A stretch of DNA of 64,000 nucleotides from assembly GCA_964344055.1 (NCBI GenBank), contig CAYFLT010000001.1, positions 62,001 to 126,000 on the forward strand. Reading direction: 5' to 3'. The position numbers and the translations under genes are program-made. This document shows positions 44,321-52,646 of the stretch, one piece after another; position 1 is the stretch's first letter, and every line of letters begins with the position of its first letter. The notes under the pieces are model-generated. The model saw nothing but the letters and a program-made list of their open reading frames with translations. It searched no databases and was not told the DNA's origin. This DNA is from OFTM10 sp964344055. Its GTDB lineage: Bacteria; Actinomycetota; Acidimicrobiia; Acidimicrobiales; Aldehydirespiratoraceae.

Positions 44321-44363
44321 ACCTGACAGGGTTTTGGTACCTGGCACCAAAACCCTGCCAGGT
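44321..44363. repeat. Hairpin repeat, second copy of the 19.5-kb element
   Basis: Arms 44321-44338 (ACCTGACAGGGTTTTGGT) and 44346-44363 (ACCAAAACCCTGCCAGGT) pair at 17 of 18 positions around a 7-base loop. The sequence is nearly that of 19537-19579. It sits between the convergent nitrile hydratase alpha gene and its accessory gene, touching the latter's stop codon. Confidence 0.8.
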
Positions 44364-45207
44364 CAGGCGTGGATGAACTCGGTGGCGGTGCGGTCGGTCG
44401 GGTCGGGGGGAAGTGCGAGGTGACGGGATCGGAGCAGGTCCCACAGCTCGAGGCGTGACCAATCCGGTCGGTCGAGCGGGCGACTCTCGTCATCGAGCAG
44501 AGGATTCGGCAAGAGCACCGTGAGCTGCTGGTCACCCTCACCGTTGAACATCCGGAACATCCACGACATCGGGGACCCATCGACCCACAGACGCTGGAGT
44601 TCCGCGTGTGCACATCGACGGCGACGCGCGAGCTCCGGCGCCACCGGCCGGCCCGGAGCGCCATCGTGGTCGCCGATGCACAAGTGAAGGTGCGAGTCGC
44701 CCCAGTCCACGGTGAGATACCCGTCGAGCATGGTGAGCCGGGGTGCCCGTGGAAGCCGCAATTCGTAGACCGCACCCTGGATGAGGATCCCGAACTGGAT
44801 CGACTGCCACCGGCGCTCGAAGAGCTCGGTCAGCACGTCGAGCAGGGTTGCCTCGTCGACCGCCAGCGGGAACACCTCGAGATCGTCGGGGGCCTGCTCC
44901 GTGGTTCGATACCCGGCCGCAGCCAACCGCTCACGGTCGACCTGATCTCCCGCGGCGAGCCCCTCGGCATCGACCAGTGCCTCGAACGCCTCCAGCCACG
45001 AGGCGTAGTAGTGGCGCTGCGGGTCAGCCTCGATCGAGTCGATCAGACGACCGCGGAACACCTCCCAGGACACCCCGAGTCCGGCCACCGTCTCGATGGT
45101 CACCGCCACCAGCCGACCCTGCCATGGCGCATCGAACACGGGCTCGCCGTCATCGACTCGGCCTGGCGTCGCAGGTCCCCCAGCATGAGGTCGTCGGTCG
45201 AGGTCAC
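44363..45207 (-). CDS. Nitrile hydratase accessory (activator) domain fused to an unknown C-terminal domain, apparent frameshift
   Basis: After VFDAPWQGRLVAVTIETVAGLGVSWEVFRGRLI...YYASWLEAFEALVDAEGLA comes the rest of a helical domain very like NHase activator proteins (P14K/NhlE type), which insert and oxidise the metal centre. From about residue 90 a strand-rich 160-residue domain follows (SIQFGILIQGAVYELRLPR, YLTVDWGDSHLHLCIGDH, WMFRMFNGEGDQQLTVLLPN) that I do not recognise. GTG 45139 is the first start in the main frame, but GTG 45207 has TAGGTT 7 bases upstream and reads MTSTDDLMLGDLRRQA; one missing base near 45160 would join it to ...RVDDGEPVFDAPW, typical of the family. The gene faces the NHase genes. 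Confidence 0.7.
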
Positions 45208-45214
45208 GGACCCG

Positions 45215-45220
45215 AACCTA
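45215..45220 (-). promoter_or_regulatory. Leaderless -10 box of the NHase accessory gene
   Basis: TAGGTT on the minus strand, 7 bases before a GTG at 45207; supports that start over GTG 45139. Confidence 0.45.
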
Positions 45221-45333
45221 CCCGCACCGGATCTCGGGCTCCCTCTTGACCGCCACCCACGCCCCGCGACTAGAAATCTCGCTGCGGGTGCATGGATCTG
45301 GGGCCTTTGTGACTCGGATCGAGCGTGGAGGTG

Positions 45334-45873
45334 ATGACCCAGGTGCCTGACACGGCGGATGACCGGGCGGAACCGGTCGATCTCGACGCGGCCAGAGCAT
45401 CGGCGGATGACGGCTGGAGCGCGGAATTCACCGCGTTCTATCGGCTCGAGCAGCCGATCCAGGTTCGGCGTGCGTTCCTGATGACCGGCTCGCGGGCAAT
45501 CGCCCACGAACTCGTTCACGATGCGTTCGTCGGCCTACTCGAGCGGTGGGAGTCGGTCGAGCGACCCGGGGCCTATCTGAGCCGGAGTGTCACCAACGCA
45601 TGTCGCCGACACGGCCGCCGGCGGCGGCGCGATGACGAGGAGCAGGTCGTCGACCTCACCGACCCGGCGGGGCCGATCGGTGGCGGAACCGATGGCGTCG
45701 AGGTCGCCGACCTGCTCCTCGCGCTGCCGTTTCGCCAGAGAGCGGCCATCGTCTTGCGCTACTACGCCGGACTCACCGAGAACGAGATCGCGGAGGTCCT
45801 CGAGTGCCGTCCGGGCTCGGTCGGCCCGGCGATCCATCGCGGCCTGGCCAAACTGAAGGAGGCCCTCGCGTGA
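45334..45873 (+). CDS. ECF-type RNA polymerase sigma factor (SigE-like, actinobacterial type)
   Basis: About 179 residues. Region 2: EFTAFYRLEQPIQVRRAFLMTGSRAIAHELVHDAFVGLLERWESVERPGAYLSRSVTNACRRHGRRR; region 4: LLALPFRQRAAIVLRYYAGLTENEIAEVLECRPGSVGPAIHRGLAKLKEAL. The RRRRR-DDEE linker between regions is usual in this group. GGAGG precedes three close starts; ATG 45334 is given, GTG 45343 is as likely. The stop overlaps the next gene by 4 bases (GTGA), so the two are coupled, as with sigma and anti-sigma genes. Confidence 0.85.
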   Translation: MTQVPDTADDRAEPVDLDAARASADDGWSAEFTAFYRLEQPIQVRRAFLMTGSRAIAHELVHDAFVGLLERWESVERPGAYLSRSVTNACRRHGRRRRRDDEEQVVDLTDPAGPIGGGTDGVEVADLLLALPFRQRAAIVLRYYAGLTENEIAEVLECRPGSVGPAIHRGLAKLKEALA

Positions 45874-47624
45874 GCGACCAGGAGTTCCCGCGCGAGGTCA
45901 CCAACGCCCTCGCGGACCGGGCCAACTCGATCGAGGTCGAGGATCGACTCGACGACGTGCTCGCCACTCGCCCGGCACCCCGCGTCCGGAGCCACTGGAC
46001 TCGGAGTCGCTGGCTCGTTCCGGCTGCGGCCGTGATCGCCGTGTTCGCCGGCGTCGTCGGCGCGGCCAGCCTCATGGGTGGGAGCAATGATCCCGAGGAT
46101 CTGGTCGCCGCACCGGAGGTCACCGTCGTGGCCACGGTCCCGACGCCCGTCGACGGCCACGAGATCGAGGTGGTCGAGGTCGCGATCCTCATGGACCGTG
46201 AGGCCGGGGACACCGACCACGAAGCGATCGAGGCTCTCCTCGAATCGCTCTCGGACGTCGCGGGGTTCGAGGTCATCGAGGACGACTCGTCCAAGGCCGA
46301 CTTCTTCGCGGTCCTCGACGACATCAGCAGCCTCGATCCTGCGACCCTCGGCGCCGTCTACCGCATCAGCATCAGTGGCGACGCGGACGTCGAGTCCATC
46401 GTGTCGAGCTTCGAGGCGATGTCCGGCGTCGAAACGGTCGAAGGCGGTGCCGGAGACGACGATCCCGACGAGGTCCCGCCGGTCGCGGTGAGAGATCCGA
46501 TCTGCGCTCCCGCCGAGGTGTGGTTCGAGGAGTCGTCAGAGGCTGTCCGCTCGGCGACCCACCTCTTCTTGGACGGTGACGAGCGCGAGGTGACCGACGG
46601 GTCGATTCTTCGCCGAGGCCGGCTCGGTACCGGCGAGGAGGGGGTCGAGCTGATCGAGGGCTCCGACGCCGGGGATCCGTGCGCATGGTGGACGCTGCGG
46701 GCAATCGACGGAACCGATGACACCGCGGCCCTCGACCGGGTCAGCGCCGGTTTGCGGTTCGCACGCCACGGGCTGACGATCGGCGAGCTCTACCCCGATG
46801 GTGACGACGAGTCCGACGACCACGAGGCGCTCCGCAACGAATTCGCAGTGCTGGAGCGGCGAATCCAGCCCGGAGATCCGGCGGAGCTGGTGATGGCGGG
46901 GTGGCGGTTCGCGGAGTTCGACGGCGCGACGGTCGGCGTCAGCATCGACACGGCCGGTCGGGCGGTCTGCATCCTCCACCACGCAGAGGGCCAGACGAGT
47001 TCCACGTGCTCCGCCACCGATTGGCTGGCACACGAACCGGCATCGAGCGTGCGGATCGAGAACCGGGAACGGACGGTGATCCTCGGTGCGGTGGTCGACC
47101 AGGTCCGGGAGGTGCGAGCCGGGGGCCGCTCGGTCGAGCCGGAGCGAGGGCTCTTCCTGATCGAACTCCCCGAGGACGAGTCCGACTCCCCGACGATGAT
47201 CGAATACGTGATGACGGATGGTTCGGTCGTGACGAACATGTTCACCGCCACCGGGCGGACCGGCGCCGAGGTGCGCCTCGCCGGCATGGTGGTCGCGGGA
47301 ACCCACGCCGCCTGCGCATCGGACGGACTGGTCTTCCGCGCAACGGCGGAGCGCCTGGGTGATGGTGCCTACCAGGGGTGGCGCATCAGCCCGGGCCGGA
47401 TCGAACTGACCGGAGAGGACGAAGGCGACCACGACGCCGTGACCGAACGAAGGGTCGTCGATGGCTCCGTCGTGGTCACCGCCCGGTGGACCGACGACGA
47501 GCAGGCGCACGCACTCGAGATCGCCTGCAACGACGCCCACGTCGACACCAGACCGGGAAGCCACGGGTCCGAACCGGACGACGATCGAGTGTCTGACGGC
47601 GACGCCTCGCCCGACGACGACTGA
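45870..47624 (+). CDS. Membrane-anchored extracytoplasmic protein paired with the ECF sigma factor
   Basis: 584 residues: a cytoplasmic stretch of 45 (EVTNALADRANSIEVEDRLDDVLATRP, like the short N-terminal domain of membrane partners of SigE-like factors), one membrane helix (about 49-68), then a large acidic outer part. Around residues 90-190 the pattern VAILMDREAGDTDHEAIEALLES...YRISISGDADVESIVSSFEAMSGVETVEG resembles the outer domain of FtsX. GTG 45870 overlaps the sigma stop by 4 bases. Context suggests an anti-sigma role, but no known anti-sigma motif is seen. The C-terminus is Asp-rich. Confidence 0.65.
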   Translation: MSDQEFPREVTNALADRANSIEVEDRLDDVLATRPAPRVRSHWTRSRWLVPAAAVIAVFAGVVGAASLMGGSNDPEDLVAAPEVTVVATVPTPVDGHEIEVVEVAILMDREAGDTDHEAIEALLESLSDVAGFEVIEDDSSKADFFAVLDDISSLDPATLGAVYRISISGDADVESIVSSFEAMSGVETVEGGAGDDDPDEVPPVAVRDPICAPAEVWFEESSEAVRSATHLFLDGDEREVTDGSILRRGRLGTGEEGVELIEGSDAGDPCAWWTLRAIDGTDDTAALDRVSAGLRFARHGLTIGELYPDGDDESDDHEALRNEFAVLERRIQPGDPAELVMAGWRFAEFDGATVGVSIDTAGRAVCILHHAEGQTSSTCSATDWLAHEPASSVRIENRERTVILGAVVDQVREVRAGGRSVEPERGLFLIELPEDESDSPTMIEYVMTDGSVVTNMFTATGRTGAEVRLAGMVVAGTHAACASDGLVFRATAERLGDGAYQGWRISPGRIELTGEDEGDHDAVTERRVVDGSVVVTARWTDDEQAHALEIACNDAHVDTRPGSHGSEPDDDRVSDGDASPDDD

Positions 47625-47711
47625 CCACGGTGCGCGCGCCGACACTCGGCGTGACATGATCTGCTCTGCGACGGCGTCGCCCCTCCGGTGACGCCGGGAG
47701 GAGGGCGAATC

Positions 47712-47873
47712 ATGCCAGGAAGTGGTTACGAGAAGGGCTCGGGCACTGCGATCTCCGTCGGGGGTCAGCCGCAGAGCACCGAAGGCGCCGAGAAGGGCAA
47801 CGAGGCCCCGTGCGCGATCTGTGGCGAGCCGCGCGGCGACGCCACGCCGTGTCCGCACTGCGGCATGGACTAG
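47712..47873 (+). CDS. 53-residue zinc-ribbon peptide with EKG motifs
   Basis: A short gene with a strong ribosome site (GGAGGAGGG) before ATG 47712. The C-terminal 20 residues form a zinc ribbon (C34, C37, C47, C50: CAICG ... CPHCG) and end GMD. The N-terminal 33 residues are flexible, Gly/Ser-rich, and hold YEKGSGTAISV (6-16) and AEKGNEAPC (26-34). The same string type, FEKGNSSATAV, ends the large amidoligase-like protein encoded 32 bases downstream. Codon use is like neighbouring genes, so it is probably a real product. A substrate or partner of the amidoligase-like domain is inferred from position and motif. Confidence 0.65.
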   Translation: MPGSGYEKGSGTAISVGGQPQSTEGAEKGNEAPCAICGEPRGDATPCPHCGMD

Positions 47874-47905
47874 CGCGACCGCGTCCCGTCCGGCGGTAGC
47901 CGACG

Positions 47906-50839
47906 ATGACCGATCTGTCCGCGCGGCCGATGGTCGAGCTCGACCGTCCGCTTCGACGCGCGCTCGGACGGCCGCCACCGTTCGGCCCGTCCTTCGGAGT
48001 CGAGCACGAGTTCGGGATCTTCCGCGATGGAGAACAGATCGACTTTCGGGAGCTGATCCACGAGATCGGCATCGATGGACGGGTGCTGCACCCGACCAAC
48101 GAGTTCCATTACGCCACTCGGCGGGGTGGCGCCGTGATCGCGGATGGGATCGTGGCCGAGATCGCAACCCCGCCGGTCGCGATCCGGCGGGGGTTCGCGG
48201 CCGAGGCCGCCGACTGGACCGAGACCGGGCGAGCTGACCTCGAAGCCCTCCTGCCGGCCGGTCTGGAGATGGCAGGCGGGTCCACCCATCTCAACCTCGG
48301 GATGGACCCGGAGATCAACGACCGGGCCGCGGTGCTGTTCGCCCGGATCTTCGCAGCCGCCCAGATGCTCCTCATGGACCAGGAGCACTCGCCGGGAATG
48401 CTCGTTCGCCCCAGACCTGGCCGCCTCGAGCTCTGTGGCGAATACGTCGTCGGTCACTCGCTCGTGGCCGCTTCCGTGTTCGCGGTCGGTGCGGCGCGGG
48501 TGGTGGAAGCCCACGTACGCCACGGAGGTCCGATTCCACCGTTCCTGGACGTGGTCCTCGAACCAGGTCGCCGTCGTTACGGCTGGTACGTCGATCGGAC
48601 CGCGTTCGGCGACGACCTCTACGGCAGCGGGCGTAGCGCCGTGCTTCGGCTGGCGGAAGGTGGGACCACGACGGCCCAAGAGCACCTGCTCGCCTGCTGG
48701 CGACTGGCCCGCCCCCATGCCCGCCGCCACGCGACGTCCGGTGAGATCGCGCTCGTCGATCGGATCATCGGCGGAGACGAGGCACTGCCGCTGGAGCGAT
48801 CCGAATTCGGACGGGTCCCCGCGGTTAAACCCCGGCCGCCGCATCCGGCCGGTCTCGCGGCCGCTGAGCTGGAGTCTGCGGGCGTCCGGTTCACCCCGCA
48901 GATCGCCACGTGGGACTGGGGGGCGTGGCAGGCCTCCACGCCCGCCGGAGCAGTCACGATCACCGTTCCCCGCGAGCAGTTCGAGACGTTCGCTGCGAGC
49001 GCATCCGCGGGTCGACTCGATCTGGTGGTGAGCCACGCGGTCGAGCATCGGTCGCAGCTGGTCCCGCTGCGACACATCGCCCAACTCAACGGGCCGGCGA
49101 TCTTCGCAAGCGGCGAGGCGGGGCCCGGCCTGCTCCCCAACGACCGCTACGGGATCGGCGACGCGCCGGCGAACAGCCTGCGGCCTGGCAAGCGTGATCT
49201 GCCGGCCGAATCCGGATCATCGACGAGTTCGCGGGCTTCGGTCGCCGCCGGTGTGCTCCTGCTGGTCGCCCTCATTGCCGCGATGATCGGTCGTTTCGTC
49301 GGGCCGGCCGCGGCGGGATCACCTGACGTGCAGGATCCACGCTCCATCCCGGCGTCGGTCCAGCCTCTCGACATGGACGGCCAGCTGTACGTCCTCATCG
49401 ACTTCCAGCAGCCGTGGATCGACGGTCCCCCGTTCGACCTCTTCTCCGTCTGGTTCGGACTCGAGTTGATGATCAACGGCCAATTCAGCCAGGTGGGTTG
49501 GGAATGGCATGACCTCGTGGCCACCCAGTTCGGCAACCGGCCGATGTACCTGCTCGAGAACGGGTCGGTGCTCGCCAACGTGGCCGACACACCGACCTCA
49601 CCGTTCGAAGCGACCGGCACCATGTTCACCGCGTCCTGGACCGATCAGAAGACCACCGATCGCCAGGCATCCGATCATGCGGTCTCGTTCGGGTCGGGCG
49701 ATCTCCTCGCACCCGGTTCGATCACCTCGCCGGCCATCTACGACCTCACCAACGCCCGCGAGGTCGAGACGGTCACCCCGATCGTCTGGGAAGGGCTCCA
49801 CACCCTCTTCGGCGACCACCCGGTCACTCTGCAGGGCCAGCCGACAATCACCGACCCGACTGGCGATCAACAGGACTACTACGGCACATTCGATTCGACT
49901 CGGCCCGACGTGACCTCGGTCGACTGGTCCCGGGTGGAGTTCGGTCCAGGGTTCGGGGCCGAGCAGCGGTTCAACGAGTTGGCATCGATGTGCTCCGAAG
50001 GTCTCGGCCCCGGCGCGGCGCCGATCTGTCCCGAGAATCTCGATTCGCTCGCGATGGCCGGAAGCTGGCTCTTCCTGGACGTCTCCTTCTCCGGCACCGA
50101 CTCTCTCATCCAGGGAGGCCTCGCCTGGACCGATCCGGGTCGTCGGGTCTACGAGGGGCCTGCCTTCGATCCCAACACGGGCCGGAACACCTCGCTCGAC
50201 CTCTACTCGGCACCGACCGGCTACGAAGTCGGACGGACGAGCTACGACGCCAACAAGGGGGCCGAGCCGGAGTTCTCGTTCGGCCCGACCGACGACGTGC
50301 TCGGAGTGCTTCGCAACGACGGGTTCGCCTTGCTGATTCCGTCGGAAGCGCTCCGGAACTGCGAGGATCCGACGCTGTTCTCGGTCACCGGAGGCGGGGT
50401 CGATCTCGTCAGCCTGTCGGATCCGCCCGGGGGGTCGATCTTCGTGGGAGACCCGCCGGCCTCGACCGACGACGGCTCCTCGAGCGGCGACGGATCGACC
50501 ACCGACGACGGTGGCTCCACTTCGACTGACGACGGATCGACCAGCGGAGATGGGAGTTCCACGTCGACCGATGACGGCTCGTCGACCGACGACGGCTCCA
50601 CCGTCGACGACGGATCCACGTCAGGCGGCACCGGGATCACCGACGATGGCGCCGCCAGCACGAGCTCCGGCGATGGGGGCTCGAGTGATTGGCCGTGGAT
50701 CCTCCTCGGCCTTGGTGGGCTCGGTCTGTTCGGAGTGGGTCTCCACGTGTTCCGCTCTGGTCCCGGCAGCATCCCCGGAACGATCCTGACCGGCTTCGAG
50801 AAGGGCAACAGCTCGGCGACCGCGGTGAGCCGCTCCTGA
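47906..50839 (+). CDS. Amidoligase-like (glutamine-synthetase-fold) domain joined to a membrane and extracytoplasmic region
   Basis: 977 residues. Residues 25-300 look like the putative amidoligase/GCS2 carboxylate-amine ligase fold: FGVEHEFGIF, VAEIATPP, GGSTHLNLGMD and RLELCGEYV give the Glu, His, Asn and Arg residues that would bind ATP-metal. A linker domain leads to one helix (about 444-465), then some 390 outer residues (FDLFSVWFGLELMINGQFSQVGWEW...), a Ser/Thr/Asp/Gly low-complexity stalk (about 852-928, STDDGSS-like repeats), a second helix (929-950) and a cytoplasmic tail ending FEKGNSSATAVSRS. So the ligase domain and the tail would both be in the cytoplasm. There is no sorting signal. 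The function is unknown; modification of the EKG tail or of the upstream peptide is a hypothesis. Confidence 0.7.
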   Translation: MTDLSARPMVELDRPLRRALGRPPPFGPSFGVEHEFGIFRDGEQIDFRELIHEIGIDGRVLHPTNEFHYATRRGGAVIADGIVAEIATPPVAIRRGFAAEAADWTETGRADLEALLPAGLEMAGGSTHLNLGMDPEINDRAAVLFARIFAAAQMLLMDQEHSPGMLVRPRPGRLELCGEYVVGHSLVAASVFAVGAARVVEAHVRHGGPIPPFLDVVLEPGRRRYGWYVDRTAFGDDLYGSGRSAVLRLAEGGTTTAQEHLLACWRLARPHARRHATSGEIALVDRIIGGDEALPLERSEFGRVPAVKPRPPHPAGLAAAELESAGVRFTPQIATWDWGAWQASTPAGAVTITVPREQFETFAASASAGRLDLVVSHAVEHRSQLVPLRHIAQLNGPAIFASGEAGPGLLPNDRYGIGDAPANSLRPGKRDLPAESGSSTSSRASVAAGVLLLVALIAAMIGRFVGPAAAGSPDVQDPRSIPASVQPLDMDGQLYVLIDFQQPWIDGPPFDLFSVWFGLELMINGQFSQVGWEWHDLVATQFGNRPMYLLENGSVLANVADTPTSPFEATGTMFTASWTDQKTTDRQASDHAVSFGSGDLLAPGSITSPAIYDLTNAREVETVTPIVWEGLHTLFGDHPVTLQGQPTITDPTGDQQDYYGTFDSTRPDVTSVDWSRVEFGPGFGAEQRFNELASMCSEGLGPGAAPICPENLDSLAMAGSWLFLDVSFSGTDSLIQGGLAWTDPGRRVYEGPAFDPNTGRNTSLDLYSAPTGYEVGRTSYDANKGAEPEFSFGPTDDVLGVLRNDGFALLIPSEALRNCEDPTLFSVTGGGVDLVSLSDPPGGSIFVGDPPASTDDGSSSGDGSTTDDGGSTSTDDGSTSGDGSSTSTDDGSSTDDGSTVDDGSTSGGTGITDDGAASTSSGDGGSSDWPWILLGLGGLGLFGVGLHVFRSGPGSIPGTILTGFEKGNSSATAVSRS

Positions 50840-50847
50840 ACCTTGCC

Positions 50848-50853
50848 TAGGAT
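50848..50853 (+). promoter_or_regulatory. Leaderless -10 box of the ABC-2 operon
   Basis: TAGGAT, 6 bases before the GTG at 50860. Confidence 0.5.
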
Positions 50854-50859
50854 GCGCCG

Positions 50860-51783
50860 GTGGCGGTGATCGCAACCACCGGGCTCACGATGCAGTTCGG
50901 CAACCAACGCGCCCTCGATGCGCTCGACCTCGAGGTGCCGAGCGGAGTCACCGGACTCGTCGGTGCAAACGGGGCGGGCAAGACCACCCTGATGTCGATC
51001 GCCCTCGGGCTTCGTCATCAGACGGCGGGCAGCGTGCGTGTGCTCGGCCTCGATCCTCATCGCGACGGGGCGGAGCTCCGATCGCTGGTCGGCTACGGAC
51101 CCGAGCGAAACGTCTTGCCGGAGGACATGCCGGCGTTCGATTTCGTCCGCCATCTCTCCGAGATCCGCGGAATGCCCCGGGTGGAGGCGCGGACTCGGGC
51201 CAGTGATGCGCTCTGGCTGGTCGGCCTCGGTGAGGAGCGTTTCCGCGCGCTCGGCACGATGTCGACGGGCCAGCGTCAGCGGGTCAAGCTCGCTCAGGCG
51301 ATTGCTGCGGACCCGAGTCTCGTACTCCTCGATGAACCCACCGACGGACTCGACCCGGTCCAGCGCGACGAGATGCTGTCGTTGATCAAACAGATCAGCG
51401 CCGAGTACTCGATCGACGTGATGTTGTCGTCCCACCTCCTCGAGGAGGTCGAGCGGGTGTGCGACCACATCGTGGCACTCGATGCGGGGATGCTCGTCGC
51501 GCAGGGCGCGCTCGTCGATCTGATCGGCGATCAGGAAGGCATCACCGTCGAGTTGGTGGAGCTCGACGACAATCCGGACTCGGTCGACCGGGTGGCCACC
51601 ACGCTCCGCGCCAAGGGTCTGGATGTGGCGGTCGACCGCGTGACCCTCCAGGTCATCGGGCCGGACCACGACCAGCTGGTTGACGCCACCCGCGATGCGA
51701 TCGCCGATGCCGGTGCCCGGGTACGCCGGATCGTGCAACGTCGCAGCACCCTCGAAGACCTCTTCACGAACGTGGCGCCATGA
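50860..51783 (+). CDS. ABC-2 type transporter ATP-binding protein
   Basis: 307 residues: Walker A GANGAGKTT, signature MSTGQRQRVKLAQAI, Walker B LVLLDEPTDGLDP and H-loop SSHLLEEVERVCDH, with an extended C-terminal domain. The family exports drugs, lipids or polymers with an ABC-2 permease. GTG 50860 is leaderless by its -10 box. First of four genes joined by 4-base overlaps; its own permease follows directly. It starts 20 bases after the amidoligase-like gene, on the same strand. Confidence 0.92.
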   Translation: MAVIATTGLTMQFGNQRALDALDLEVPSGVTGLVGANGAGKTTLMSIALGLRHQTAGSVRVLGLDPHRDGAELRSLVGYGPERNVLPEDMPAFDFVRHLSEIRGMPRVEARTRASDALWLVGLGEERFRALGTMSTGQRQRVKLAQAIAADPSLVLLDEPTDGLDPVQRDEMLSLIKQISAEYSIDVMLSSHLLEEVERVCDHIVALDAGMLVAQGALVDLIGDQEGITVELVELDDNPDSVDRVATTLRAKGLDVAVDRVTLQVIGPDHDQLVDATRDAIADAGARVRRIVQRRSTLEDLFTNVAP

Positions 51784-52646
51784 CCGCGGCCGAGATCTTC
51801 GACCGGGGGTACCGGAAGTACGACGGGCAGCGCGCCGGGCTGGGCGGGGCGATGCGCTCACTCACCTGGCACACGACCCGCAGCATCCTCGGCCTGGGCC
51901 GTCCGGCCCGCCACAAGGTCTTCCCGATCATCGTGATCGTGATCGCCTTCCTGCCGGCGATCATCTTCATCGGAATCGCCGCCTTGTTTCCCGTGGATCT
52001 CTTCGAGGGCGAGATCATCCCGCCGTTCTACGAACTGGCCCAGAGTTCCTGGCTGTCGATCATCTTGTTCAGTGCCATGGTGGTCCCCGAGGCGCTGGTC
52101 CGAGATCGTCGGGACGGGATGTACGCGCTCTACCTCTCCACGCCGCTCACCCGCGCCACCTACCTGCTCGGGAAGATCGGGGCGGTGCTGGGCACGCTCG
52201 CCATCGTCACCGCCGGCCCGGCTCTGTTGATGCTGTTGGGCTTCACGTTCGAAGGGGCCGGGCCCGAAGGGTTCGTCAACTGGACGAAGACCGCAGCCCA
52301 GATCGTGCTCGGTGGCGTGGGGATCACGGTGGTCTTCGCGGCGGTGAGCCTCGCCGCTGCCAGCCTGACCGACCGGCGGGCTTTCGCCAGCGTGGCGGTG
52401 ATCCTCGTCCTCCTCGGCTCTCCGGCGGTCTCCAGCGCGCTCGTCGAGGGAGCCGACATGACCGAGCGGCTCGAGGCCTTCAACGTGATCCTCATCGCGC
52501 TCGAGGCGGCCCCGAGGGCTTTCGGGGAACGCAGCGAGGATCTCGGCACGATGTCGAACTCGCTGTTCGCCCTCAGTACTACGGGATGGATCGGCGGGTC
52601 GGCCGCCCTCGTGTGGGGTCGCTACCGCCGACTGGGGGCAGTGTGA
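51780..52646 (+). CDS. ABC-2 type transporter permease
   Basis: 288 residues with six hydrophobic segments. The start has a cytoplasmic YRKYDGQRAGL stretch (residues 9-20) seen in ABC-2 permeases of this type, followed by FPIIVIVIAFLPAIIFIGIAA and, in the cytoplasm, PEALVRDRRDGMYALYLSTPLTRATYLLGKIGA, the family core. ATG 51780 overlaps the ATPase stop by 4 bases. It pairs with the ATPase just upstream. Confidence 0.85.
   Translation: MTAAEIFDRGYRKYDGQRAGLGGAMRSLTWHTTRSILGLGRPARHKVFPIIVIVIAFLPAIIFIGIAALFPVDLFEGEIIPPFYELAQSSWLSIILFSAMVVPEALVRDRRDGMYALYLSTPLTRATYLLGKIGAVLGTLAIVTAGPALLMLLGFTFEGAGPEGFVNWTKTAAQIVLGGVGITVVFAAVSLAAASLTDRRAFASVAVILVLLGSPAVSSALVEGADMTERLEAFNVILIALEAAPRAFGERSEDLGTMSNSLFALSTTGWIGGSAALVWGRYRRLGAV

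Noticed and set aside
46536..48167. 543-residue minus-strand frame
   Set aside because: Antisense to the sigma partner protein and to the amidoligase start; Arg-rich shadow composition.
50461..50690. Cell-wall sorting signal or collagen-like surface repeat
   Set aside because: The Ser/Thr/Asp stalk is followed by a helix, but there is no LPxTG-type motif and no Gly-x-y period.
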